DNA of 64,000 bases. Origin: Karalla daura. Lineage: Eukaryota; Chordata; Actinopteri; Chaetodontiformes; Leiognathidae. The translations under genes and the position numbers were made by a program. The DNA is taken from NCBI GenBank assembly GCA_029224185.1, contig CM055191.1, positions 24,291,305 through 24,355,304 on the forward strand, read 5' to 3'. Under the pieces are notes generated by a model, which saw only the letters and a list, made by a program, of their open reading frames with translations, had not been told where the DNA came from and made no database searches. Of this stretch, positions 49,666-59,717 are shown one piece after another (positions within the stretch are counted from its first letter, which is position 1; each line of letters opens with the position of its first letter).

Positions 49666-51120
49666 AGACGTTATCACAGGCAATGAAGACCAGCCGTATG
49701 CCATCGGTCCGTGTTATCGGCTACAGCAACACCGACATTGATCATCACCAAGAGGATGAAATCGGTGTTAGCCACCGTGTCATCATAAAGAAAGTTCTGT
49801 CAGCTACAAACCCTTCATCTATTCTCAAGTCTGAGGTCCATTTTGTTTACAGAACTCAAGTTAAGGAAGTTATCACTCCAGCAGATATGCTCAAGGTCTT
49901 TGAGTCGGATTTTTCAGAGAAGTTCAGCGAAGAAATTCTAATATCACAAGAAGATATTAAGTTCCTGACTAAGCTAAAAGAAGGCATCAAGCAGAAACCA
50001 AATGGACACTACGAAATGCCATTGCCATTCAAGGTAGAGAGGCCAAGTCTGCCAAACAACAAAGCGTGTGCAGAACATCGACTCAAGTGTCTGGAGAAAC
50101 GACTCAAGAAAAATGACCAATATCACAAGGATTATGTAGCCTAGGAGGACATAATAACAAGAGGTGATGCTGAAATGGTCCCAGAGTCAGAGTTAGACAG
50201 TCAGACCACATGGTATATCCCTCATCATGGGGTGTACCATGACCAAAAACCAGGAAAGATTTGTGTGGTATTTGATTGTTCAGCTAAGTTTCAGGATACA
50301 TCACTGAATGAGTATCTGCTCACCGGACCTGACCTTACAAATACTTGGTGTCTTGTGTCGCCTTCACAAAGGACAAGTAGCTGTCATGTGCGATGTGGAG
50401 CGGATGTTCCATCAATTTCATGTTACACCAAGGGACCAAGATACCTCCGATTTCTGTGGTGGAAAAAAGGCAATGTGGAAGCGCCACCATCAGTGTTCCG
50501 CATGAAGGTTCACTTATTCAGTGCCACATCATCACCTGGATGCGCAAACTTTGGCCTCAAGCACCTGGCTGCAGAAGGAGAAGGCAAGTTTAATGAAGCC
50601 ACAGTGAGGTTTATACAGCGCAACTTCTATGTTGACGATGGGTTGACGAGTTTGGACAGCGAAGCAGAAGCCATCTAGCTAGTCAGAGAGGCAAGAGAAC
50701 TCTGCAACACTGGTAAGCTCCGTCTACACAAATTCATTTCCAACAACAAGAAGGTTCTTGACACAATCCCAAAGCAGGAATGCGCAGAAGGTGCAACTGA
50801 CCTTGACATGGCCTTGGGAGAACCCAAGATGGAAAGGGCTCTTGGGGTCCAATGGTGCATTAGGTCAGATAAGTTCCAGTTCAGAGTGAGGGTAAAGGAA
50901 CACCCCTTTACCAGAAGAGGAGTGCTGTCAACAGTAGCCTCAAATTTTGATCCTCTCGGATTTGTGGCGCCTCTCATTTTGAAGGGTAAACAGATTCTGC
51001 AGAAGATGTGCCAAGACAAGGTAGGATGGGATGAGCCACTTCCTGACGACCTCAGGCCGCATTGGGAAGCATGGCTCCAAGACCTCCAAGATCTGTCTTC
51101 TGTGGAGATCACGACACTTT
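49666..51120 (+). pseudogene. BEL/Pao reverse transcriptase
   Basis: DVITGNEDQPYAIGP resumes the pol reading after the insertion. The reverse transcriptase follows: GKICVVFDCSAKFQDTSLNE, LHKGQVAVMCDVERMFHQFH (catalytic Asp) and FIQRNFYVDDGLTS (YVDD active site). RALGVQWCIRSDKFQF and RRGVLSTVASNFDPLGFVAP are typical of BEL/Pao after the palm. Frameshifts near 50340, 50500 and a stop at 50676 disable it. Confidence 0.88.
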
Positions 51121-51900
51121 ATACCATTGACAGCCAAGGAAGTTCAGCAGTACCAACTTCACCTCTTTTCTGACGGTAGTGTTTCTGGCTATGGAATGTG
51201 CTCTTACCTCAGAGCTGTTTCCAGTGCTGGTGAAGTCCATTGCGCTCTTGTCATGGGGAAAGCAAGGGTTGCTCCGACAAAGGTAACAACAATCCCAAGG
51301 CTGGAGCTCACAGCTGCAGTTGTGGCTACAAGGACAAGTGATCTGCTGAGGAGAGAAACGGAGATAGAAGATCGACAGGAATATTTTTGGACTGATTCCA
51401 AGGTTGTCCTTGGTTACATTAACAATGATGAAAGACGACGTCATGTATTTGTCACCAACAGGATCCAGCAGATCAAATCAAGGACAGAACCAAGCCAGTG
51501 GCAATATGTCGCCTCAGAAGATAACCCAGCTGACCATGCCTCTCGTGGACTCAGCACTAGAGAGCTTGTAGAGTCTAACTGGTTCACAGGTCCTAGTTTC
51601 TTGTGGCACAAGGATCTTCCCAAGGGAGGAGAGGCCAAGGTGGGAGAATGCAATGAAGACGACCCAGAACTTAAAAGAGCACAGGTTCACACAACGAAGG
51701 CAAAGGAGGAGAGGTCTCTAGCAGACCGACTTCAGAAGTTTTCTGACTGGAGGAGAGCCATAATGGCCATAGCAAGACTGAAACCTCTTGCAAAAGAGGC
51801 AAAATGTCTTAAAATAAGATCCGCTGAAACTACGACACTCGAAGAAAGAAGGGATGCTGAACAGTTAATCCGTATAGTTCAAGAAGAAGTATTCAGTGAT
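51121..51900 (+). pseudogene. BEL/Pao RNase H and linker
   Basis: LHLFSDGSVSGYGMCSYL holds the first RNase H Asp, TTIPRLELTAAVVA the Glu and FWTDSKVVLGYI the next Asp. ASEDNPADHASRGLS and GPSFLWHKDLP, the linker to the BEL integrase, follow. This is the longest intact reading of the element (51031-52110). Confidence 0.88.
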
Positions 51901-52660
51901 GAAATCAAGTCTCTTACACAACAGAATGAAGTACAAAGGGGCAAGTCAACTGAGTTGCCCAAGTTGAACCCTTTCGTGGACAGTCAAGGTATTCTGAGGG
52001 TGGGAGGTAGATTGAGTCAAGCAACACTCCACCCCCATGTGAAACACCCAGCTATCCTCCCCAAAGGTCATCATGTGTCGCGATTGCTGAGTACTACTAC
52101 GAGAAAGTGAAACATCAGGGTCGTGGAATGACCACCAATGAACTTCGCTCTAGTGGAATTTGGATCCTGGGGTGTAGCAGCGAGGTTTCATCATTCATCT
52201 TCAAGTGCATCAAATGCAGGAAACTTAGAAGGTGCAATCAGGAGCAAAAAATGGCCGACCTTCCTCCAGAGAGGATTGAAGCTACTCCTCCATTCATCTA
52301 TAGTGGTATGGACTGCTTTGGACCATTTTATGTTAAGGACAGAAGGAAAGAAACAAAGAGATATGGCCTCTTATTCACCTGCATGTGTTCACGTGCCATC
52401 CACATTGAGGTCCTGGATGACCTTTCAACTGATGCGTTTCTGAATGCGTTGCACTGCTTCACTGCCATAAGGGGCAACGTAAGTCAGCTGAGAAGCGATC
52501 AAGGCACACATTTTGTTGGGGCCCGCAATGAATTCCGGGAATTGATGAAAGGGCTGGAGCAAGAATGTGTGAAGGAGCTTGGATGCAATTTTGTCATGAA
52601 CCCACCTGCTTCTAGTCACATGGGTGGGGTCTGGGAGAGGCAGATTCGTACAGTGAGAAG
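51901..52660 (+). pseudogene. BEL/Pao integrase, truncated
   Basis: LNPFVDSQGILRVGGRLSQA and HPAILPKGHHVSRL precede the zinc-binding part (CIKCRKLRRC). The core has YSGMDCFGPFYV (first Asp), LRSDQGTHFVGARNEF (second Asp) and MGGVWERQIRTV (catalytic Glu). A frameshift lies at about 52105. Sequence switches to Gypsy immediately after the Glu motif. Confidence 0.88.
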
Positions 52661-54367
52661 CGGTCCTCCAAGCCCTGGAGGGTGTTGAGATTCCTGAGTC
52701 ATGTCCCCAGGGGAGACTTTTTGTCCTTCCTGATCTGCGCGCAGAGGTGTTAAGATAGGGACATGATTCCAGGCTTTTCTGCCCCCCGGGGGTCCATCAT
52801 TCCATCCTGGCAGTAGCCCAAAGGTTTTGGTGGCCGTCTGTGAGGCCATGCCCTCCGATGTGAGGGAGTATGTGGCTGCCTGCTGAGTCTGCCGCCAGCA
52901 GAAGACTCAGAATCTAGCGCCAGGATTATTTAGGCGCTTCCTGTTCCACGGCGACCCTGGTCACATATCTCCATGGATTTTGGGACTGGATTACCTCCGT
53001 CCAAGGGAAATACTGTGATTATGACAATCGTGGTCCGATTCAGTAAATTCTGTCATTTTGTGCCTCTGAGGAATCTTCCTTCAGCCAGAGAGACTGCTGA
53101 ATTGGCCGTTCATCATGCTTTTCGGCAGTTTTCAGTCTAATGGTCAGACGGAGCGCATGAATCAGGAGATGGAGAAGCTACTTTGGTGTTTGTGTTCTTC
53201 GAAACCGGCTACCTGGTCTTCGTTGTTGGATTGGGCAGAGTATGTTCACAATTCCCAGATTTCTTCGTCAACGGGAGGATCACCATTCCAGTGCTCCCAT
53301 GGTTTCCAGCCTCCACTTTTCCAGGTCCAGGAGAAGGAGGTGGAGTGTTCGTCGGTGTGGACTTATCTGTGCCGCTGTCAGTGGATCTGGAGAGCAGTAC
53401 GAGCTCGTGAAGCCAGGCTCAGCAAATGATGGCTGCAAACACTCAACGTTCACCAGCTCCTGCTTACCAGAGGGGCCAGATGGTCCGGTTATCTTCCCGT
53501 GATCTTCCACTGAAGATAGAGTCTCACAAGTTGGCGCCCAAGTACATTGGTCTGTTCCAAGTGGACAAAGTCATCAATCCGGCAGCAGTTTGCCTCCGCT
53601 TACCTGCTTCAATGAGGATTCATCCAACGTTTCATGTGTCCCGGATTAAGCCAGTCAAGACTAGTTCTCTTGTCCCTGCTCCATCGGCTCCTCCACCTCC
53701 TCACAGGGTCGGCAGAGGTGACGTCTTCTCGGTGTATAAGATTATTTGTTCTCGTCGGTGAGGCAAAGGACTGCATTACCTTGTTGACTGGGAGGGGTAT
53801 GGGCCGAGGAGAGGTCGTGGGTCCTGGCTCGTCACATTCTGGATCCTACGCTCATCCAGGACTTTCACGAGAACAATCCTGAGCTACCGGGTCCGGTCAA
53901 GGAGAGGGGTCAAAAGAAGGTTCAGGAGAAGGCTTCTGGAGTGCTCAGGAGGGGACATCGTAGACCGGCAGAGGAATCTCCTCCAGGGTCGCCGTGCCAT
54001 CAGCACAAGGTGTGGAAGCGGTCAGACTCGGTGGAGTGTCTCATGTTCCTGTGTCCTGTTTCCCCTTCAGCCAGTTTTGTGTTTTGGGATTTTGTGAGTA
54101 TTGATTTGTTACTTTGTGTTATGGGTTCTTGGTGTTCCTGTTCAAAAACCTTGTTCTCTGTTGTTACTTTTAGTTCTAGTTTTGTATCAGGTAGTTAGTT
54201 TTCCCTGCAGAGGCCTGAGGCTCCAGGTGATTATTTTGGTTATTTAGTTTGTTAGTTAGTTTCCCTCCAGAGGCCTCTTGCCCCAGGACTCTCTGATGAT
54301 ACTTTATTAAACCGTGACTAAACCATATTCTGAATGTGCACTTGGGTCTTTCTTGAGATTCCTGACA
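52661..54367 (+). mobile_element. Ty3/Gypsy 3' fragment (chromodomain type)
   Basis: Begins with VEIPESCPQGRLFVLPDLRA, the segment before the Gypsy integrase zinc region. Decayed integrase follows (NGQTERMNQEMEKLLWCL near 53130; KLAPKYIGLFQVDKVINPA and MRIHPTFHVSRIKPV near 53540-53660). A frameshifted chromodomain (YLVDWEGYGP at about 53785) and a 3' LTR close it. The 5' two-thirds are missing. Same orientation as the BEL element it is joined to. Confidence 0.8.
54037..54367 (+). repeat. Gypsy 3' LTR
   Basis: 331 bases with TGTC..GACA ends. TTTATTAAACC-type sequence near 54300 precedes CACTTGGGTCTTTC and ends CCTGACA, as in fish Gypsy LTRs. It abuts the HECT intron just before the exon acceptor at 54395. 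Confidence 0.65.
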
Positions 54368-54395
54368 TCTTAACTGTTTTAATCTTTTCCTTTAG

Positions 54396-55275
54396 GTGAA
54401 ATATTTGCTGTAAGTCTGGCACAAGGTGGCCCTGCACTGAAGTTTCTGGAAAGAATGGTGCTATGATTTCCGGAAACCTGGAAAGCATTACCAGAGATGA
54501 TGTACATGATATAAACTTTTCTTCATTGATCAAGATGAGTGTGGCATGACAAATTATTATATCCTTAAATGTTACTGTACTTATTTTAATGTGGTGCGAC
54601 TCTGTTTCCTGTTCAATTTCTACAGGTTGAAGAAACCTCAGACTTGCCATCTTGCACTGAACAAATTCTGAACGGTCGCTACATGGGCCCTATTAACGGG
54701 GAGAACAGAGACTAAATAATAAGGTTTATAATGTATTTTCATATACTGCTTTATACATAAAAATTCTATTGATATACTTTTATTACAATTATTACATAAA
54801 CCGCAGAATTTACTTTAGTTTTAATAAATGGGGGAACCCTGTACATGACCAGTTTCTCTTTTGTATCCATATGAAGAGCAATTGTGCTACACCAAGCTGC
54901 AAGACGAACACTCATGCTGAGGCAGCTTTGTGAGGGAGTGCAACTTTAAGGCTTAATGGGCGTCATGGATGGGCGAAAGGAACAGAGCAGTTTGCCCTTT
55001 GTAGTAGGTGATGATGTCAAAGTAATTTATTATGACCTGTTGAATAAAATGCATGTTGATGCCCTTGTGCACATATTTTAGAGTGATAAAATAAGGCTAA
55101 TACACAGAACTCTTGACACATCACACAACAACATTTTTCTTCTTCCTGAACGTTTTTCAGGTAGACTCGTACTACATTGTGCCACACTTGGCCCAAGTAA
55201 CAATGAGTGAAAGTGGTGAAGTATGAAAAAGAGGCACAGGTCCTAAATAACTTCCAGGATTACCTGCAGGAGCTA
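54396..55275 (+). pseudogene. HECT-family 3' exons
   Basis: Four small exons after the retroelement block: GEIFAVSLAQGGPALKF (54396-54534, frameshifted midway, then SITRDDVHDINFSSLIK); SDLPSCTEQILNGRYMGPI (54626-54712); IVLHQAARRTLMLRQLCEGV with GLMGVMD (54879-54995); VDSYYIVPHLA and NNFQDYLQEL (55161-55275). Order and content follow the HECT N-lobe in fish G2E3-like proteins. Stops in the second and third exons. Confidence 0.75.
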
Positions 55276-56088
55276 GGCAAGTGTTTACTTCATGTAAGGA
55301 AAGTGGGGAATATCACACTTTCTTATGCAATTCTAAACGTGCACAAAGTTAAATGTGCAAAAAGTGCACATAACTTAATAAAACTCTAAAACACACCATG
55401 GGATCACCGCCAAGAACATGCATCCTTTCCCAGTTTGAAATGACGCAAAGTACAGTAGTATCTTTGTTGTGTTTTGTTATTCAGTATTCAGCTATTTTTA
55501 CGGTGTCTCATTTTGAATGTCCTTGGGTAGCGCTGCAGAGGCTGAGGATGCGCTCACTGTCCTGTGATGCAGTGGTTGACAGGACAGTCACACAGACATC
55601 ACCTTCTCTCAGAGTAAGAGGGCTTCACTATTGCTGTCCACTTTGACCACACGTGTGGAACGGATGCCAAACCACACCATTTGTTATCCAGTTGTTAGCG
55701 CATTGACACAGGCAATTCGTCATTATTTCAATTTCATTGCAAACATGGAAACTGCTATCAAATGTGGTGCAGGCTTTCATAGAGTCTAAAGTCAGGTTGC
55801 CTAAAATCAGATAACCTTTTTTAGAAACTGGACTATGTTTACATTTTAATACCTTCATGAGTTTCATATGCATTGTGATGTAATGATGTGTTTTGCTATG
55901 CATTGTTATTAGATGTTAGGTATCATTTTTTCCATTTCAAAAAAGTCAACAGTCGACAGGTAGCATTCCGTTGCCATTTTACAGTGATACAGATTTACAT
56001 TAAACAAAACGCAAACAATGAAAATCACAATAAAAAAATGTCTCTGGAGTTCATGTGCAGGAACATAATCTTTGCGCAGATCAAGTGT
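55276..56088. other. Intergenic, nothing recognised
   Basis: No sign of the HECT C-lobe or any other domain. Confidence 0.5.
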
Positions 56089-56296
56089 CTAAATATAAAG
56101 GTCACGATCACTCAGTGCTGATGTTAGGGGATTTATTAATCCTCGAAGGGCAGCAAGGTTCACGTCTTGACAGGGGTAAGCCATCACTCTATCATCTGGG
56201 TCAGCATCTGGATCTCGAAAAAGCTCCTCCACTGGCTGATAGACAGTAAGGTGCATGTTAGAAGAATAGTGCTCAGAGCCAAACCTGGAGTAAACC
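56089..56296 (-). other. Unexplained open exon-like reading frame
   Basis: On the minus strand a frame runs without stop from about 56296 to a TAG at 56089-56091. Just inside the start is a possible acceptor, TTTACTCCAG (cut at about 56284). It reads FGSEHYSSNMHLTVYQPVEE, LFRDPDADPDDRVMAY, then PCQDVNLAALRGLINPLTSA. The composition is protein-like (DPDADPDD acidic run, no low complexity). No family is recognised and no upstream exon found; it could be the last exon of a decayed multicopy gene. Confidence 0.4.
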
Positions 56297-57666
56297 TTTT
56301 GGGGGGAGATGCAGATGCATATTACTGATGAAGTAACAGAAATTTAATTTTTAAACTGTGTTTATTTCCCCACTTCCCTCTGAAGTAATTCGGGTCAAAT
56401 GACGAGAGGAGATTATAGCTTAAACTGCCTGAGACACAGTTCAATTCTCTGCCACGGGCCAAAAACTGGCAAAAACCTTTATGCACAATCGATAGGCGGA
56501 TGTGACAAGTTAGATCTGCCCCTCACTTCTCCCCCGCACCGCCCTCTCATCCAAATATGGTTACTTCTGGCTCCAAAGTCTCAAGATGGCGCTGTTTAAA
56601 TCGTCCGACTCCTGGCTTCATTCGCGTCCTTCGCAGACCAATGGATGACGTCACAGAGAATTGTGGCTTGCGAGAGACCAACTGTCAGTGTGGGATCGCT
56701 GAAAAATCAGCTCTCAACTTTGTATTTTCATGCTGCTCCCAGCCACACCATAAGCAGTAGGCAAACGTCGTAGTAATTTCATTTAAACTTCAAAACGCAG
56801 GGAAACTTGTCATCGCTGGCCGTGGCCGACCACGTGTCGATCCCTTGTATGGTTTTTCATCCAGACTGTCTCAAAAACATGTGGGTTTGCCTTTTTCGGA
56901 GCAGCTACAGTGGGGAGAGACCAACTGTCAGATTGTGGCATCGCTGGAAAATCACCTCTCATTTTGCTCTTTGCACGCTGCTCCTAGCAACACCGTAAGC
57001 AGTTGACAAATTCTTTTTTCCAGTTTTGCAGGGACATTGGTGCTCTCTCATGCGTGGCAGGCTATAAACCTGTGCGCCTTATAAAATTTAAACGGCGAGC
57101 CCCAGAATCAGCCCAGTGCAGCCTATTCTCTCCGTAAGCCTCCACTCATTTTCCCACCACTGCGTTCAATGTTAAAATTTGCACTTCTACTCGCGACTGT
57201 GGCCTCAGTTTTCATAGTACACACACCAAATCGCATCAGAGCGTTCCTGAGATTCTCCCTTGCGTGACGGTGTGCTCATATTCCAGATAGGTGCAAGTGT
57301 TGTCTCCCTAGAGCCAAATGTTTAGCACTTGGGCAATTTCACTTTTCATTTCAAGGACTTTGTTACGGTTACAAAGACCTTTGCATGTTTCACTGTGTAC
57401 TGAAGGTATCAAGGGACAGTAGGCAGAGTAACATACTTAACTGTAGATGGGGGTGTATTGTTTACCGTACAGCCTACTGTGTGTTAGCATCATTAGCATA
57501 ATCTGGGGTATGTTACAGCATTGTGACACTGTAGTTTTGAGAAGAACATATGCTTTGGTATCTACAGTTATTCCCTTATGGGTTTGTAATTGCATTTATT
57601 ATTGATATTAGAGGATATTTCTTTTTGGAGTGGTGAGGTGTGTAACGTATACAGCATAGTGACCTT
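56297..57666. other. Repeat patches with a duplicated block
   Basis: 56560-56665 is an inverted partial copy of family A (CTCCTGGCTTCATTCGCGTC..GATGACGTCA). Two direct ~88 base repeats (56672-56758 and 56915-57003) share GAGAGACCAACTGTCAG and AAGCAGT ends. No gene recognised. Confidence 0.6.
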
Positions 57667-57674
57667 GTGTTTCA

Positions 57675-58340
57675 CAGTGACGTGCCGTGAGGTTCATGGC
57701 TGGTGAGGCACTGATGTCATCACTATGAGATTTTCCAACATATGAACCCCATAGAGTAGCTTATTTGCCATTTGATTGACAGCATTTAGTGGACTGTTTG
57801 AAATATCATATCAGCGTATACAAAGCGTATAACTGCCTTACCTTTACTTTTAATCGACGATAGGAGTAAATAACGGATGGCTGCATGTGAAGTCACTCGT
57901 CACTGCAGTTTAGCCGAGTAGTCGCAAGAGCAATCCCTGGGCTCACTAGCGCCCCCTACCCTGAGGTAAGAGAACTGCCTGCCTCACCTAGTGCCTCTTC
58001 ACTGCCAGTGTAAGATCGCTGAGTACATGAATTCGGCGACACACAAATATTACAAACATCAGCCAAGCTATGGAAAGTCAGGAGGGCATATATTAAAAGT
58101 GTTTGAAACATTTGATTGGCAACATACAGAAAGAGACAGTGACACGCCGCCAATTGCAGGGCAGAGCACAGTTTGTGAGGGATTGCGCAATTCGATGTGA
58201 GGCTGCTGCTGCTGCCTCACCCTGCGTCTTTTGATAAATATAACCATTTCATTTATTTGTTTATTATATATCTTATTTGACATAAAATATGACAGATGAG
58301 GGGCTCTGCCTTCGCTGCCTCTCCTAACCTCACGTCACTG
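57675..58340. mobile_element. Non-autonomous hAT-type element
   Basis: 666 bases with inverted ends CAGTGACGTG..GAGGTT and AACCTCACGTCACTG. The flanks GTGTTTCA (57667-57674) and ATGTTTCA (58341-58348) match at seven of eight positions, as expected for a hAT 8 bp duplication. No transposase. Confidence 0.85.
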
Positions 58341-58348
58341 ATGTTTCA

Positions 58349-59582
58349 TTATTCTTTATATTTGCGGTCGACTAATTACAGTGTGCTGTGGTGATTTTAT
58401 TTTGAAGACGCGGAGCGGAAGTTGTTGATATGCCTCATTTCAGGACGACAAGCACCGCGTTTTCACTCAGTACACGTACACACACACAAAACATACAAAA
58501 CACGTACACGTACACATGCACGTACACACATGCCCACACACACACACACACACGCACATGCCCGCACGCACGCACGCGCACTGCCCTCGTGATGGTGATG
58601 TCATGCGTCGACTTCATGCGGCGTACTCACGTTGCTGACGTGTAGGGAAGGAAGTGGCTGTGGAGACTGAGGAACTAGCCTTCTGCTCCCTGTCCTGACC
58701 GTCAACAGTTGTGCCTGATGACCAACAATGGAGTCATGTGCACCACTACTTAGATTTCTCATGAGATAACCACAAAAGAGAAACGAGAGCAAATTACACA
58801 GGTAGGTTATTTTTTATTTTTATTAGTATTTCTTAATGAAAATGCTGCCAGGAGCTGCGAGGGCAGCAAGCTGAGGTGGTTATGAGCAGCTACAGCTAAG
58901 CGATGTGCAGACAGCCCACAGCGAGTGTAATCTAAGAGTGGCGTTTTCTCACATTTAGTTGGTGTTTTTTTCTTGTACTCAGTCTTGTTTATGGTGCGGT
59001 GTTGCTGGCTATGGTAATGTCACTGCGTTACGATGTTAACTGGGGTACAGGGCGATTACAAAACAGTGGAGCAAACAGAACTGTGCACTTGCCTCTTACA
59101 CTACACTGACCTGCCAAAGCCTGTGGTTATATTGAAGCTATGTTAGATGTTACAGCCATAGTAGTTCTAACTGTGTAACTGCGGGATTTCCATAATGGTT
59201 CTCTCGAGCAGCAGTATGCATTTGATTCTTTTGTCAATATCCAAATACAATTAATACCCATAACTTCCATTCTATGTTTTTCTATTTTGCCCTCCCTATG
59301 TATTATTTCTTTATTCACACTGTATGCTCTCTTTCATCAATAATCGAGAATGGGTAAAATCACGTTTTGAGTGGAGTGTTGTAGTTCCAAAATGGATGTG
59401 GCGTGCTCTGGTTGCATGTTACATGGTCGTGGTAATTTCTGATACTCAGGAAAAAAACAATTCATCCTCAGTTAACATAGAGGTTGGAGGATGTCACAGA
59501 GGGACCGACATGTTCTGTTTTCCCACAGGTGTCCCAGAATCAGCTGTTTTATGAAGGAGTGCGACGCATCTCCGCAACAACC
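58349..59582 (+). other. preb upstream region
   Basis: Sequence between the hAT element and the preb start codon. A CA/CG-rich simple repeat lies at 58470-58580. The sequence just before 59583 is probably 5' UTR or a non-coding exon; a promoter cannot be placed. Confidence 0.5.
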
Positions 59583-59717
59583 ATGGGGAAGAGAAGAATG
59601 CCAGATTTGTACAGAGCCCCCTTTCCCCTGTATGCCATTAAAGTGGACCCCGCAACGGGGTTAGTGGTCACAGCAGGCGGAGGAGGCGCTTCGAAAACGG
59701 GCATCAAAAACGCTGTG
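59583..59717 (+). CDS. preb: preb exon 1
   Basis: 45 codons from the start methionine to NAV; first blade of the beta-propeller with the GGGGASKTGIKN loop, the region that corresponds to the SAR1-contacting K-loop in Sec12. Donor GTAAGT. Confidence 0.95.

Larger units (their letters stand above)
43600..52660 (+). mobile_element. BEL/Pao LTR retrotransposon
   Basis: gag, protease, reverse transcriptase, RNase H and integrase lie in BEL/Pao order on the plus strand, within an intron of the HECT pseudogene. It is interrupted at 46019-49664 by a DNA transposon; across that insertion the pol reading resumes exactly. The 3' end stops inside the integrase at about 52660, joined to Gypsy sequence. 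Neither BEL LTR is identified; the 5' limit is approximate. Confidence 0.85.
41562..55275 (+). pseudogene. G2E3-like HECT gene of a fish multicopy family, broken
   Basis: HECT proteins transfer ubiquitin through a C-terminal Cys. Recognisable exons: about 41562-41718 (QHPSMDQEMARF-like), 42172-42239, 42339-42618, 43241-43446, 54396-54534, 54626-54712, about 54879-54995 and 55161-55275. 43241-43446 has LKVTFMGEVGIDTGALQKEF, the start of the HECT N-lobe, and 54396 continues with GEIFAVSLAQGGPALKFL. 54879 has AIVLHQAARRTLMLRQLCEG, then FVVGDD; 55161 has VDSYYIVPHLAQVTMSE. The C-lobe with the catalytic Cys is not found. Two splice donors are changed (GA at 42240, AT at 54535), with frameshifts and stops. 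A 10.9 kb gap between the fourth and fifth exons holds retrotransposons. Known in fish as G2/M-specific E3 ligase-like genes. Confidence 0.75.
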
